DNA of 64,000 nucleotides from contig NZ_SPQK01000002.1 of assembly GCF_004570875.1 (NCBI RefSeq), forward strand, positions 1 through 64,000. Direction: 5' to 3'. The position numbers were made by a program, and so were the translations under genes. Position 1 is the stretch's first letter. Every line of letters begins with the position of its first letter. Positions 14,379-23,400 of the stretch are shown piece by piece. The DNA comes from Blastococcus sp. CT_GayMR16 (GTDB lineage Bacteria > Actinomycetota > Actinomycetes > Mycobacteriales > Geodermatophilaceae). The notes under the pieces were generated by a model that worked only from the letters and a program-made list of their open reading frames with translations, had not been told where the DNA came from and did not search any database.

Positions 14379-16970
14379 TCACGCCGCGGGGACCGGGTCG
14401 CCGCCGGAGACGAGCTCGGCCAGTTCCTCGACGGTGAGGTCGTGCGGCTCGCTGCGGCCGTGCATCAGGTCCATGCCCGAGGCGATGACGCCCTCGCGCA
14501 GTTCGGGCGTGCCGACACCGCCGGCGATGCTGACCAGGTCGAGGCTCGCGGCCGTCCGCGCGATCATGCCGAGCACGAGCAGCGCCCGGGAGGTGTCGTC
14601 GCGGGGGGCCAGCGCGGACAGGTCGACGCGGACGACGTCGAGGGAGATGCGGGCCAGCAGCGCGAAGATGCTGTGGCCCATGCCGTAGTTGTCCAGGCAC
14701 AGGCGGACGCCGGTGCGGCGCGCGGCCTCGAGCTCCGGCACCAGGGCGGCCGACGACGTCAGCAGGGTCTCCTCGGTGAAGGAGAGCGCGAGGCGGGAGG
14801 GGGCGAGGCCGGCGCCCTCGAGCGCGGCCGCGACCTCTGCGGCCAGGCCGTCGGGGTGCACGTGGCCGGCGGGGAGGCTGACGGCCACGGTGATGCGGTC
14901 GTCGTCCAGGCTCGCGACCTCCAGGCATGCCTGGCGGAGCAGCCAGCGCTGCAGGGCTGCCGAGCGACCCTGCCGTTCGGCGGCCGACCACAGCTCCATG
15001 CCGCGGACCGTGCCGTGGACGGCGTGCTGCCACACGGGGACGGCGTGCACCATCCCGATACGTCCCGTCGCGTCGCAGGCGGCGTCGAGCCGGAGCTGGA
15101 GCACGCCCTCGTCGACGACGGCGGCGAGGTCGGCGTCCGGGATGACGATGTGGGTGGACTCCTCGTGGTGGGCCAGCCGCACGCAGCCCTTGCCGGCCTG
15201 CTTGGCCGCACGCAGCGCCTCGTCGGCCTCGCGGAAGGCGAGCTGGCCGCCGGCGACGCCGAGTTCGGCGACACCCACGCTGGCGCCGACGGCGAAGGCC
15301 CACTCGTTGGTGCGGTGCGGCATGCCGAGGACGTCGACGACGCGCTGGGCGACGTCCTCGGCCTCGATGATCGAACCGGTGACGAGGACGGCGAACTCGT
15401 CGCCGCCGAGGCGGGCGACCAGGTCGTCCTCGCGGACGACGGTGTTGAGCCGGCGGGCGACCTCGACCAGGAGCTGGTCGCCGGCCTCGTGCCCGGCCTC
15501 GTCGTTGACGGCCTTGAAGCCGTCGAGGTCGAGCACCAGCAGGCAGCGCTCCTCGAGCGAGGGCGAGGCCATCTCCTGGAACAGCATCGCGCGGTTGGGC
15601 AGCGCGGTGAGGTGGTCGGTGTAGGCCATCCGCTCGAGCTCGCGCTCGCGGCGGCGGCGCTTGGTGACGTCGCGCAGGTAGAGCACGCGGCGGCCACTGC
15701 CCGGGCGCTCGGTCGAGGTGGCCTCGACCTCGCGGGGGGCACCGTCGCCCTGGCGGACGCGGAAGTGCAGCGGCGGTCCGTCCCCGGCGGGGTGGTCCAG
15801 GGTCGTCGTCCGCACGGCGTCGCAGTCGTCGGGGTCGACGAGGTCGAGCAGGCTGACCTCGGTGTCGTCCGTGGCGCCGTCGAGACCCAGCAGGCTCCGG
15901 GCGGCGGGCGAGGTGAACAAGAGCCGGAAGTCGCGGTCCATGATCGCGATGCCGTCGGAGCTGGACTCGATGAGCCCGCGGAAGTCCTCCTCGCTGCGGA
16001 CGAGGTCCTCGGTGACCCGGCCGTCCTCGCGGATCCGCAGCACCAGGCGCAGACCCATGAGGCCGAAGACGATCGCGCAGCCGATCTCGGCGCCGGCGGA
16101 GAGCGGCTCGCCCCACCACAGGCTCAGGCCAATGGTGAGCGGGAGGCTCAGGGTGGCGGCCAGGACGAGCAGGATGCCCAGCGGGGTCACCTGAGGAGCC
16201 CCGGCGCGGGCGCTGTGGTCGGAGAAGCGGTTCGGCGCGAAGCCGGCCGCGATCACCACGGTCACGAGGCCCAGCGCGACGGACACGTCGGAGCCGGCGG
16301 TCCACACCCAGGACGGCGAGATGATCGCCATCGCCTCGAAGCAGGCGGCCGCGGCCTGCCACGCGACGGCGCCGATCATGATGCTGACCGAGCGGCGGAG
16401 CGCGGCGGTGGAGACGGTGCACAGGGCGCCGGCGCCACCGAGCATCACGGCCGCGTAGCCGCCGTAGGCGAGCACGAGGGAGCGCAGGTCGTCCGGGGCG
16501 CCGACGGGGTTGATCAGCGGCGTGCGGAGAACCTCGGTGACCACCAGGAGCGCGGTGGCGATGACCGCGCCGTCGACGACCAGGGCCGGCCAGCGGGTGC
16601 GGCTGACCCGGCGGGCGAGGAGCGCGCAGGTGACCAGGGGCGTGGAGGCGCCGAGGAAGACGAGGACGTCGTCCACACCGAAGCCGTCGAACTCGGGACC
16701 CGGGAAGAACCCGGCCAGCCACTGGGCGAGCGTGAACATCGACGCGCCCACACCCATGGCGCGCCAGGGCCGCGCTGCCTGCGGCGTCATGTGGCGGGTC
16801 AGCCGGAAGAGCGTCCAGGCCGAGCTGGCGGCCACGGCGCCCAGGACGAGTTCGTCCCACTGCATGCCGGTGCCGTCGGGCGCGCTGAACGGGACGGCGA
16901 GGGCCAGTCCGATCAGGGCCAGAGGCACGGTCCAGCGGACCTCGGGGGGAATGCGGCTCAGGAAGGTCAT
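14379..16970 (-). CDS. Membrane PAS-GGDEF protein with degenerate EAL domain (probable diguanylate cyclase)
   Basis: 863 residues from ATG 16970, overlapping the upstream stop as ATGA. Residues 1-320 hold about eight to nine membrane helices. A PAS domain (about 330-445) follows, then GGDEF: RLGGDEFAVL near 540 with the REDD inhibitory I-site exactly five residues before, so cyclase activity and feedback control look intact. The C-terminal EAL domain has lost its key residues: EAL is HAV, the DDFG motif is LDNYG, EGVE is GGVG and the QGY motif is MHG. It should therefore make cyclic-di-GMP, with the EAL part serving a non-catalytic role. It pairs with the preceding gene, which shows the opposite pattern. 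Confidence 0.9.
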   Translation of the reverse strand: MTFLSRIPPEVRWTVPLALIGLALAVPFSAPDGTGMQWDELVLGAVAASSAWTLFRLTRHMTPQAARPWRAMGVGASMFTLAQWLAGFFPGPEFDGFGVDDVLVFLGASTPLVTCALLARRVSRTRWPALVVDGAVIATALLVVTEVLRTPLINPVGAPDDLRSLVLAYGGYAAVMLGGAGALCTVSTAALRRSVSIMIGAVAWQAAAACFEAMAIISPSWVWTAGSDVSVALGLVTVVIAAGFAPNRFSDHSARAGAPQVTPLGILLVLAATLSLPLTIGLSLWWGEPLSAGAEIGCAIVFGLMGLRLVLRIREDGRVTEDLVRSEEDFRGLIESSSDGIAIMDRDFRLLFTSPAARSLLGLDGATDDTEVSLLDLVDPDDCDAVRTTTLDHPAGDGPPLHFRVRQGDGAPREVEATSTERPGSGRRVLYLRDVTKRRRRERELERMAYTDHLTALPNRAMLFQEMASPSLEERCLLVLDLDGFKAVNDEAGHEAGDQLLVEVARRLNTVVREDDLVARLGGDEFAVLVTGSIIEAEDVAQRVVDVLGMPHRTNEWAFAVGASVGVAELGVAGGQLAFREADEALRAAKQAGKGCVRLAHHEESTHIVIPDADLAAVVDEGVLQLRLDAACDATGRIGMVHAVPVWQHAVHGTVRGMELWSAAERQGRSAALQRWLLRQACLEVASLDDDRITVAVSLPAGHVHPDGLAAEVAAALEGAGLAPSRLALSFTEETLLTSSAALVPELEAARRTGVRLCLDNYGMGHSIFALLARISLDVVRVDLSALAPRDDTSRALLVLGMIARTAASLDLVSIAGGVGTPELREGVIASGMDLMHGRSEPHDLTVEELAELVSGGDPVPAA

Positions 16971-18973
16971 GACGGCATCGCCGCCGATTGTGCAGGGGCC
17001 TCGGCCGCTGTGGTCGGAACCGGGGCGGGCAGTTCGACCCAGGCCTCCCAGGCGCCGTCGGCGAGCTGCTCGGCCTCGAGCGGCCGGGAGAAGACGTAGC
17101 CCTGAAGAAAGCGGTGGCCCATGTCCCGTAGCAGGTTCAGGACGGCGGGGTTGGTGACGCCCTCGACGATGACCGGAAGGCCGAGGCTGGAGCCCAGGTG
17201 GAGCACCGCCCGGCACATGGCGCGGCGGGCCGGGTCGTGCTCGACGTTGGACAGGAAGTACTGGTCCATCTTGAGCACGTCGACGGGCATGCCGACGAGG
17301 TAGGCCAGCGACGACCAGCCGGTACCGAAGTCGTCGATGGCGATGCGGACGCCGAGCTGGCGCAGGACGGTGAGGTCCTCCAGCACGTGGGAGTCGTCGA
17401 GCAGGACCGATTCGGTGATCTCGACGATCAGCCGGGACGACGGCAGGCCGCTGGTCTCCAGGGCGCTGATCACGTCGGGGACGAGCTCGCCGCTGCGCAC
17501 CTGGCGCGCGGAGACGTTGACCGCAACCCCGAGGTCGGTGTCGCCGAGCGCGGCGATGGTGGCGCAGGCCTCGCGGAGCACCCAGCGGCCGAGCTCGGTG
17601 ATCAGCGGGGATTCCTCGGCGAGCGGCACGAACTCGGTGGGGGAGACCTCGCCGAACACCGGATGCCGCCAGCGCAGCAGCGCCTCGACGGAGACGGTGC
17701 GGTGCATGACGACGTCGACGACGGGCTGGAAGACCAGGCGCAGCTCGCCGCGGCTCAGCGCGCCGTCGAGGTCGGTGCGCAGGGCGTCGCGGCGGTCCTG
17801 CTCGATGCGCAGGGCGTCGAGGTAGCGGTGGACGGCGCCGGGGCCGGCGTTACGGGCGCTGCGGAGGGCGAGGTCGCCGCGGCGCAGCGCCTCACCGGTG
17901 TCGACGTCGGCCAGCAGCGCGGTGACGCCGGCGACGGCGGTGAGATGGAGGGTGCCGCCGGGGATCGGCAGCGGTCCGACGGCGGCGACCAGGCGGGCGG
18001 CCACGGTCTCGGCGTCGGCGATCGTCCCGTCGACCAGGACGACGAAATCGCCGTCCTTGCCGCGGGCCAGCCAGTCCTCGCCGCGCAGGGCACGGGTGAG
18101 CCGGCCGGTGAGGGAGCGCAGGACGGCGGCCTCGGCGTCCGGGGTGAGCACCTCGGAGGCGAGGCCTTCGACGCCGACGAGGGCGAGGGCGAAGGGGCGG
18201 CCGGCCTCGCGCTGCACGGCGCCGAGCCGGCGGACGAGCGCGGCGCGGTTGGGCAGCCCGGTGACCGGGTCGGTGAGGGAGAGCTCGGCCAGCTCGGGGT
18301 CGAAGCCCGGCGCGGGGACGCGGGCGGTGACGTCGCGGCAGTACAGGACGAGCGCACCGACGTCGGGGTCGGTGCGCAGGTCGCGGACGGTGGCCTGGAT
18401 CAGTCGCCAGCGGCCGTCGGCGTGCTGGACGCGGGCGGTGCGGACGGCGAAGTCGGTGCCGTCGGTCAGCGGCGAGTTCAGCGCCCCGACGAGGGAGGCC
18501 CGGTCGTCGGGGTGGACGCGGCCGGTGACCGGCTCGCCGATCATGCGGGCGGCGTCGAGGCCGAGGAGTTCGGCGGCGGACTCGGAGGCGAAGGTGACGC
18601 GGAGCGTGTCGTCGAGGATGACGACGGGATCGACGCTGCTCTTCACCAGCGTGCGGAACGAGGACTGGCTGCGGTGCAGGTCGCCGGCCAGGGAGCGCTG
18701 GCGGACGTAGAGGGCGGCCTGGAAGGTGACGGGGACAGCGATCCCGGCCAGTGCGAACAGCAGGCGGAGGGCGGTGCTGCCCGCCAGGACGACGCCCAGG
18801 ACGGCGCAGACGGAGATGACCAGTACGGGGACGGCGAGGAGCCCGGCGCGCCCAGTTCGGGGCGCGGCGGGGTACGCAGCCGCGGGCTGCCCCAGTACGG
18901 GGGCGGTGGTCACGTGATCTAGATCGGGATTCGGGGCCTTTACCTGCAGCATCGTTATCGTTCCGTCACCCAT
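16967..18973 (-). CDS. PAS-degenerate GGDEF-EAL protein (probable c-di-GMP phosphodiesterase)
   Basis: 668 residues from ATG 18973 (ATG 18952 is a good alternative; the divergent gene starts only four bases beyond 18973). Two membrane helices at about 43-92 are followed by PAS (100-220). The GGDEF-like domain signature is KDGDF instead of GGDEF, so it is not a cyclase, although the RGED I-site is kept. The EAL domain is complete: VEALLRW near 425, NVSARQ, EITES, DDFGTGWS, LKMD, VEGV and QGYVFSRPL. It is therefore predicted to hydrolyse cyclic-di-GMP, perhaps regulated by ligand binding to the dead GGDEF. It is translationally coupled to the cyclase gene downstream. Confidence 0.9.
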   Translation of the reverse strand: MGDGTITMLQVKAPNPDLDHVTTAPVLGQPAAAYPAAPRTGRAGLLAVPVLVISVCAVLGVVLAGSTALRLLFALAGIAVPVTFQAALYVRQRSLAGDLHRSQSSFRTLVKSSVDPVVILDDTLRVTFASESAAELLGLDAARMIGEPVTGRVHPDDRASLVGALNSPLTDGTDFAVRTARVQHADGRWRLIQATVRDLRTDPDVGALVLYCRDVTARVPAPGFDPELAELSLTDPVTGLPNRAALVRRLGAVQREAGRPFALALVGVEGLASEVLTPDAEAAVLRSLTGRLTRALRGEDWLARGKDGDFVVLVDGTIADAETVAARLVAAVGPLPIPGGTLHLTAVAGVTALLADVDTGEALRRGDLALRSARNAGPGAVHRYLDALRIEQDRRDALRTDLDGALSRGELRLVFQPVVDVVMHRTVSVEALLRWRHPVFGEVSPTEFVPLAEESPLITELGRWVLREACATIAALGDTDLGVAVNVSARQVRSGELVPDVISALETSGLPSSRLIVEITESVLLDDSHVLEDLTVLRQLGVRIAIDDFGTGWSSLAYLVGMPVDVLKMDQYFLSNVEHDPARRAMCRAVLHLGSSLGLPVIVEGVTNPAVLNLLRDMGHRFLQGYVFSRPLEAEQLADGAWEAWVELPAPVPTTAAEAPAQSAAMPS

Positions 18974-18977
18974 CGGG

Positions 18978-19322
18978 GTGAACGGCCGCCGGATGTGTGA
19001 TTACGCGGACCGTCCCGCGAACCGTTTCCGTCTCGACGTGGCGCGGCTGGGTCAGGATGCGCCCGTGGTGGCCGCGATCGTGCTCGTCGGGCTCGTGCTG
19101 GCGGCCGGCCTGAGCGGAATGTTCAGGATGGTCGGTGTCGCGGTGCTGGCCGCCGTGTCACTCCTCTGGCTGGTGGTCAACGGCCCGATGGAGGGACCGG
19201 TGCTGGTCACGGTCACCGCGGCCCACGGCGTCACCGGTGCCGACCTCGCCGGCTTCGCGGGTCTGGCGCTCGCGACCTATCGGGCCCTCGCCGTCCGGCG
19301 GATCCGCATCGGAGGTAGCTAG
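18978..19322 (+). CDS. Small membrane protein, up to 114 aa
   Basis: The long form starts at 18978, but GTG codons at 19041 and 19065 are more likely because the divergent gene start is only four bases away and a promoter must fit. The core has two hydrophobic helices (VVAAIVLVGLVLAAGLSG and MVGVAVLAAVSLLWLVV), then a Gly/Thr-rich loop and a third weak segment ending in basic residues RRIRI. No family recognised. The stop is TAG. Two hairpins follow in the convergent spacer. Confidence 0.55.
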   Translation: MNGRRMCDYADRPANRFRLDVARLGQDAPVVAAIVLVGLVLAAGLSGMFRMVGVAVLAAVSLLWLVVNGPMEGPVLVTVTAAHGVTGADLAGFAGLALATYRALAVRRIRIGGS

Positions 19323-19369
19323 TGCCGCCACCGCCAACCTTTGCCCCCTTCGGGTCAGCCCTGGCCATA

Positions 19370-19399
19370 CGAGGTGCCGACAGCATGTGCGGCACCTCG
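19370..19399. terminator. 10-bp perfect hairpin in convergent spacer
   Basis: CGAGGTGCCG (19370-19379) pairs perfectly with CGGCACCTCG (19390-19399) across a ten-base loop. It lies between a plus-strand gene ending at 19322 and a minus-strand gene ending at 19546. There is no T-run, as is usual for high-GC actinobacterial terminators. It probably acts in both directions. Confidence 0.55.
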
Positions 19400-19440
19400 A
19401 GGCTGCGATCGGTGTCTCGCCGCCCCGCTCTTGCGGCATC

Positions 19441-19482
19441 GCCCTTGCTCTTGCGCCGTTGCACCGCCGCAAGAGCAAGGGC
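19441..19482. terminator. 15-bp perfect hairpin, member of a repeat family
   Basis: GCCCTTGCTCTTGCG (19441-19455) pairs perfectly with CGCAAGAGCAAGGGC (19468-19482) across a 12-base loop. It is the second hairpin of this convergent spacer. Its sequence words are shared with the spacer at 10497-10575. Either a bidirectional terminator or a REP-like dispersed element, or both. Confidence 0.6.
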
Positions 19483-19545
19483 AAGACCGCAAAAGCCACG
19501 GGGTATCAGCCTCATGCGGAAAACGGCCCACGAGTGGAGGGGCGC

Positions 19546-19905
19546 TCAACGGCCGAGCCCGAGAAAGTCCTGGAGCCACCGATCGACCTCGCGCATGGTC
19601 TCGCTCTCGGCCGTGCCCGAGCGCCGGGTGATCCTTGTCGTCGACACCGTCCGCGGCTGCTCGGTCATCGCGAAGCTCGGCTTCGGCAGGCCGCTTCGCT
19701 CGCCGACGACGGGAACGTGGTGCGGCCAGGCGCGATCGACGGACGTGATCGGGAGGACGACGACGAGGTCACGGACGCTGGTGAGGTAATCCGCGCTGCA
19801 CACGACGAGCGCAGGACGGGTGCCACGCTGCTCACGCCCCGCAGTCGGATCCAAGTCGACCCAGACGACTGCGCCTCGCTCGAGGGGCGTGGGTCCAGCG
19901 GTCAC
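19546..19905 (-). CDS. MazF/PemK-type toxin (endoribonuclease)
   Basis: 119 residues. The SH3-like MazF fold is indicated by LERGAVVWVDLDPTAGREQRGTRPALVVCSADY near residues 8-40 (conserved basic substrate-binding Arg and the GTRPALVV strand), VVVLPITSVDRAW near 50, GLPKPSFAMTEQPRTVSTTRI near 72 (Gln/Arg catalytic region) and the C-terminal EVDRWLQDFLGL helix. MazF toxins cleave mRNA at specific short sequences. It overlaps the antitoxin by four bases and depends on it for translation order. It is the distal gene of the pair, the standard arrangement. Confidence 0.88.
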   Translation of the reverse strand: MTAGPTPLERGAVVWVDLDPTAGREQRGTRPALVVCSADYLTSVRDLVVVLPITSVDRAWPHHVPVVGERSGLPKPSFAMTEQPRTVSTTRITRRSGTAESETMREVDRWLQDFLGLGR

Positions 19906-20135
19906 GGATGAAGACCGTCGTCAGCCAACGAGTCCCACGCCTCGGTCTCCTCCCGGTAGGACGCGTCCGCCTGGTCGTACGCCGCGCGGACCGCGTCGAA
20001 CCGGGCGCGCCGGTCGGCGTCGTCGAGCAGTCCGGCGATCACCTCCGCAGCAGTCATCCGCTGCTCCCCGGCGCGTATCGCGATGCGCTCGCGAAGGCTC
20101 TTGGGCACCTTGATCGTGGTGAGGAGGTCAGGCAT
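19902..20135 (-). CDS. Antitoxin of the MazF-type pair (ribbon-helix-helix-like)
   Basis: 77 residues. The N-terminal strand-helix-helix LLTTIKVPKSLRERIAIRAGEQRMTAAEVIAGLLDDA (residues 4-40) fits a ribbon-helix-helix DNA-binding domain. The acidic Trp-containing C-terminus (YREETEAWDSLADDGLHP) is the likely toxin-neutralising tail. The complex probably represses its own promoter. A TATCCT hexamer lies seven bases before ATG 20135 with TGTACT 17 bases further upstream, which would give an essentially leaderless mRNA; this promoter call is weak. Confidence 0.82.
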   Translation of the reverse strand: MPDLLTTIKVPKSLRERIAIRAGEQRMTAAEVIAGLLDDADRRARFDAVRAAYDQADASYREETEAWDSLADDGLHP

Positions 20136-20260
20136 ACCAACGAGGATACTCTTAGGGCTACCTTCAGTACACTCTCCTGTGCGCGTGACCGTGTGGTTTC
20201 GCCTCTACGTCGACGGCTTCCGTTCACGGCGATGTCACTCGCCCGGGTATCGCCCCGGTC

Positions 20261-20398
20261 ATGATCGGACTCGTGGTACTCGCCGTCCTCGGATCCTGGT
20301 TCGTCCTCTCCGCCCTCACCGCCGTGGGATGTGCCGCGGTGGTGCGTGGTGGCGTCGCGGAGGACCGTGCCCGCGGCTACCTCAGCTATCGGTCCTGA
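20261..20398 (+). CDS. Candidate 45-aa single-pass membrane protein upstream of formate dehydrogenase
   Basis: ATG 20261 to TGA 20396-20398. The peptide begins MIGLVVLAVLGSWFVLSALTAVGCAAVV, one strong membrane helix, followed by a charged tail (RGGVAEDRARGYLSYRS). No convincing ribosome-binding site precedes it. It ends 55 bases before the GTG of the catalytic subunit, on the same strand, so it could be the first cistron of that operon. The rest of the 20136-20453 gap is upstream region with no other clear element. Evidence is composition and position only. Confidence 0.35.
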   Translation: MIGLVVLAVLGSWFVLSALTAVGCAAVVRGGVAEDRARGYLSYRS

Positions 20399-20453
20399 CG
20401 AGCCGATCACCGTCGCCGTGCCAGACCCGGTTCCGGGTGGCAGAGTTCCGTAG

Positions 20454-23400
20454 GTGAAGACCTGGCTCGACGCGTGGCCGGTGTACCGGCAGTTCACAGG
20501 CTCTGACCCCCTGGGCCGCGGCAAGGCCGCGCGCAGCAAGGCGACCGAGGCCACGGTGTCGCGAACAGCGACCGCCGATCGGGTCGTGCAGAGCGTCTGC
20601 CCCTACTGCGCCGTCGGCTGCGGGCAGAAGGTGTTCGTCAAGGACGAGAAGGTCGTCCAGATCGAGGGCGATCCCGACTCGCCGATCAGCCGCGGCCGGC
20701 TGTGTCCCAAGGGCAGCGCGAGCAAGCAGCTGGTCACCAGCTCGACCCGGGTGACCACCGTGAAGTACCGCCGTCCGTACGGGACCGAGTGGGAAGACCT
20801 CGACCTGGACACGGCGATGGAGATGATCGCCGACCGCGTGCTCGACGCCCGCCGCAAGGGCTGGCAGGACGAGTTCGAGGGCAAGCGCGTCAACCGGACG
20901 ATGGGGATAGCGAGCCTCGGAGGGGCGACCCTCGACAACGAGGAGAACTACCTCATGAAGAAGCTCTACAGCGCCATGGGCGCGATCCAGATCGAGAACC
21001 AGGCCCGGATATAGCACTCCGCGACGGTGCCCGGTCTGGGTGCCTCGTTCGGCCGTGGTGGCGCAACCAACTTCCTGGAAGACCTCGCGAACTCCGACTG
21101 CATCGTCATCGAGGGTTCGAACATGGCCGAGTGCCACCCGGTGGGGTTCCAGTGGGTGACCGAGGCCAAGGCGCGGGGCGCCAAGATCGTGCACATCGAC
21201 CCGCGGTTCACCCGCACCAGCGCGATCGCCGACCTGCACGTGCCGCTGCGCATCGGAACCGACATCGCGTTCCTCGGCGGGCTGATCAAATACGTGCTCG
21301 ACAACGACCTGTACTTCAAGGACTACGTGGTCGCCTACACGAACGCGGCCGCGCTGGTCGGTGAGGAGTTCGTCGACGCCGAGGACCTCGACGGCCTCTT
21401 CTCCGGGTTCGACGCCGAGAGCGGCCACTACGACGAGGCCAGCTGGCAGTACGAGCCGGAGGAGGCACCGCACTCTTCCTCCGAGGACCCGACCGGGGCC
21501 GCGGAGCAGGACCGCACCGAGCAGCACCCCGACGTGAAGGACGCCGACCGCGCCCAGGCCGCCGGCAGCGGCGGGCCGCCGATCCCGGCCAAGCCCAAGC
21601 GGGACGAGACGCTGCAGCACCCGCGCTCGGTCTTCCAGATCCTCAAGCGGCACTTCGACCGCTACACGCCGGAGATGGTGTCCGAGGTGTGCGGCATCGA
21701 GCCCGACGTGTTCGAGCAGGTCGCCCAGTGGGTGACGTCGAACAGCAACCGCGACCGGACGACGGCCTGGGTGTACTCGGTGGGCTGGACGCAGCACAGC
21801 GTCGGCGCGCAGTACATCCGCACGTGCTCGATCCTCCAGACGCTGCTCGGCAACATCGGCCGCCCCGGCGGCGGGATCATGGCGCTGCGCGGGCACGCCA
21901 GCATCCAGGGCTCGACCGACGTCCCGACGCTGTTCAACCTGCTGCCCGGCTACCTGCCCATGCCGCACTCCCTGCAGCACCACACGCTCGACGACTACTG
22001 CGCCGACGCGGAAGGCAAGGCCGGCTTCTGGGGCAACAAGCGCAGCTACATGACCAGCCTGCTCAAGAGCTACTGGGGCGACGCCGCCCAGCCCGGGAAC
22101 GACTTCGCCTTCGACTACCTGCCCAAGATCAGCGGCGACCACAGCTCGTACCAGACGATCGCCGAGATGATCGAGGGCAAGGTCTACGGCTACTTCCTGG
22201 TGGGCGAGAACCCGTCGGTCGGGCACCCGAACGGCCGGATGAACCGGTTCGGTCTGGCCAACCTCGAGTGGCTCGTCGTCCGCGATCTGCAGATGATCGA
22301 GTCGGCGACCTTCTGGAAGGAGTCCCCCGAGATCGAGACGGGGGAGCTGGCCCCGGAGACGATCGGCACCGAGGTCTTCTTCATGCCGGCCGCCAGCCAC
22401 GTGGAGAAGGAAGGCACCTTCACCCAGACGCAGCGCGTGCTGCAGTGGCGGCACAAGGCGGTCGATCCGCCGGGCGACGCCAAGAGCGACCTGTGGTTCT
22501 ACTTCCACCTGGGCCGGATGCTGCGGGAGCGGCTGAAGGACTCGACCGACCCGCGGGACCGTCCGCTGCTCGACCTCACGTGGGACTACCCGACCCAGGG
22601 CACCGACGCCGAGCCGAGCGCCGAGGACGTGCTGCGCGAGATCAACGGCGTCGGCCCGGACGGACGGGCGCTGTCGTCCTACATGCAGATGAAGGACGAC
22701 GGCTCGACCAGCGGCGGCTGCTGGATCTACTGCGGCGTCTACGCCGACGAGGTGAACCAGGCCGCACGTCGCAAGCCGGGTCGCGAGCAGGGGGCGGTCG
22801 CCTCCGAGTGGGGCTGGGCCTGGCCGCTGAACCGCCGGATGCTCTACAACCGCGCCTCGGCCGACCCCGCCGGCAAGCCCTGGAGCGAGCGCAAGAAGTA
22901 CGTCTTCTGGGACGAGGAAGCCGGCGAGTGGACCGGGCCCGACGTGCCCGACTTCGAGAAGAACAAGCGGCCCGACTACGTGCCGCCGGACGGCGCGAAG
23001 GCGCAGGACGCCATCGGCGGCGCCGACCCGTTCGTCATGCAGGGCGACGGGAAGGCGTGGCTGTTCGCGCCGTCCGGGCTGGTCGACGGCCCGATGCCGA
23101 CCCACTACGAGCCCGCGGAGTCCGTCGTCGAGAACGCCTTCTACAAGCAGCAGGCGAACCCGACGCTGGAGAGGATCGGCGGCCCGTGGAACCGCGCGAA
23201 CCCGACGCGCAGCGAGGTCTTCCCGTTCCAGGTGACCACCTACCGGCTGACCGAGCACCACACGGCCGGCGGGATGAGTCGCACGCTGCCCTACCTGGCG
23301 GAGCTGCAGCCGGAGTTCTTCGTCGAGGTGAGCCCCGAGCTCGCCGACCTGCGCGGGCTGACCCACGGCGACTTCGCCACGCTGGTCAGCACGCGGACGG

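Noticed and set aside
13779-17099. Plus-strand open frame of over 1100 codons across the cyclic-di-GMP genes
   Set aside because: Composition (Gly/Ala/Arg/Asp/Val) and lack of any fold features show it is antisense to real coding sequence.
21012-21027. TAG as a true stop, giving two genes with a new start at GTG 21027
   Set aside because: The GTG lies inside the SECIS stem, has no ribosome-binding site, and the split would remove the catalytic selenocysteine and separate one conserved domain. Frame, spacing and flanking residues all fit recoding.
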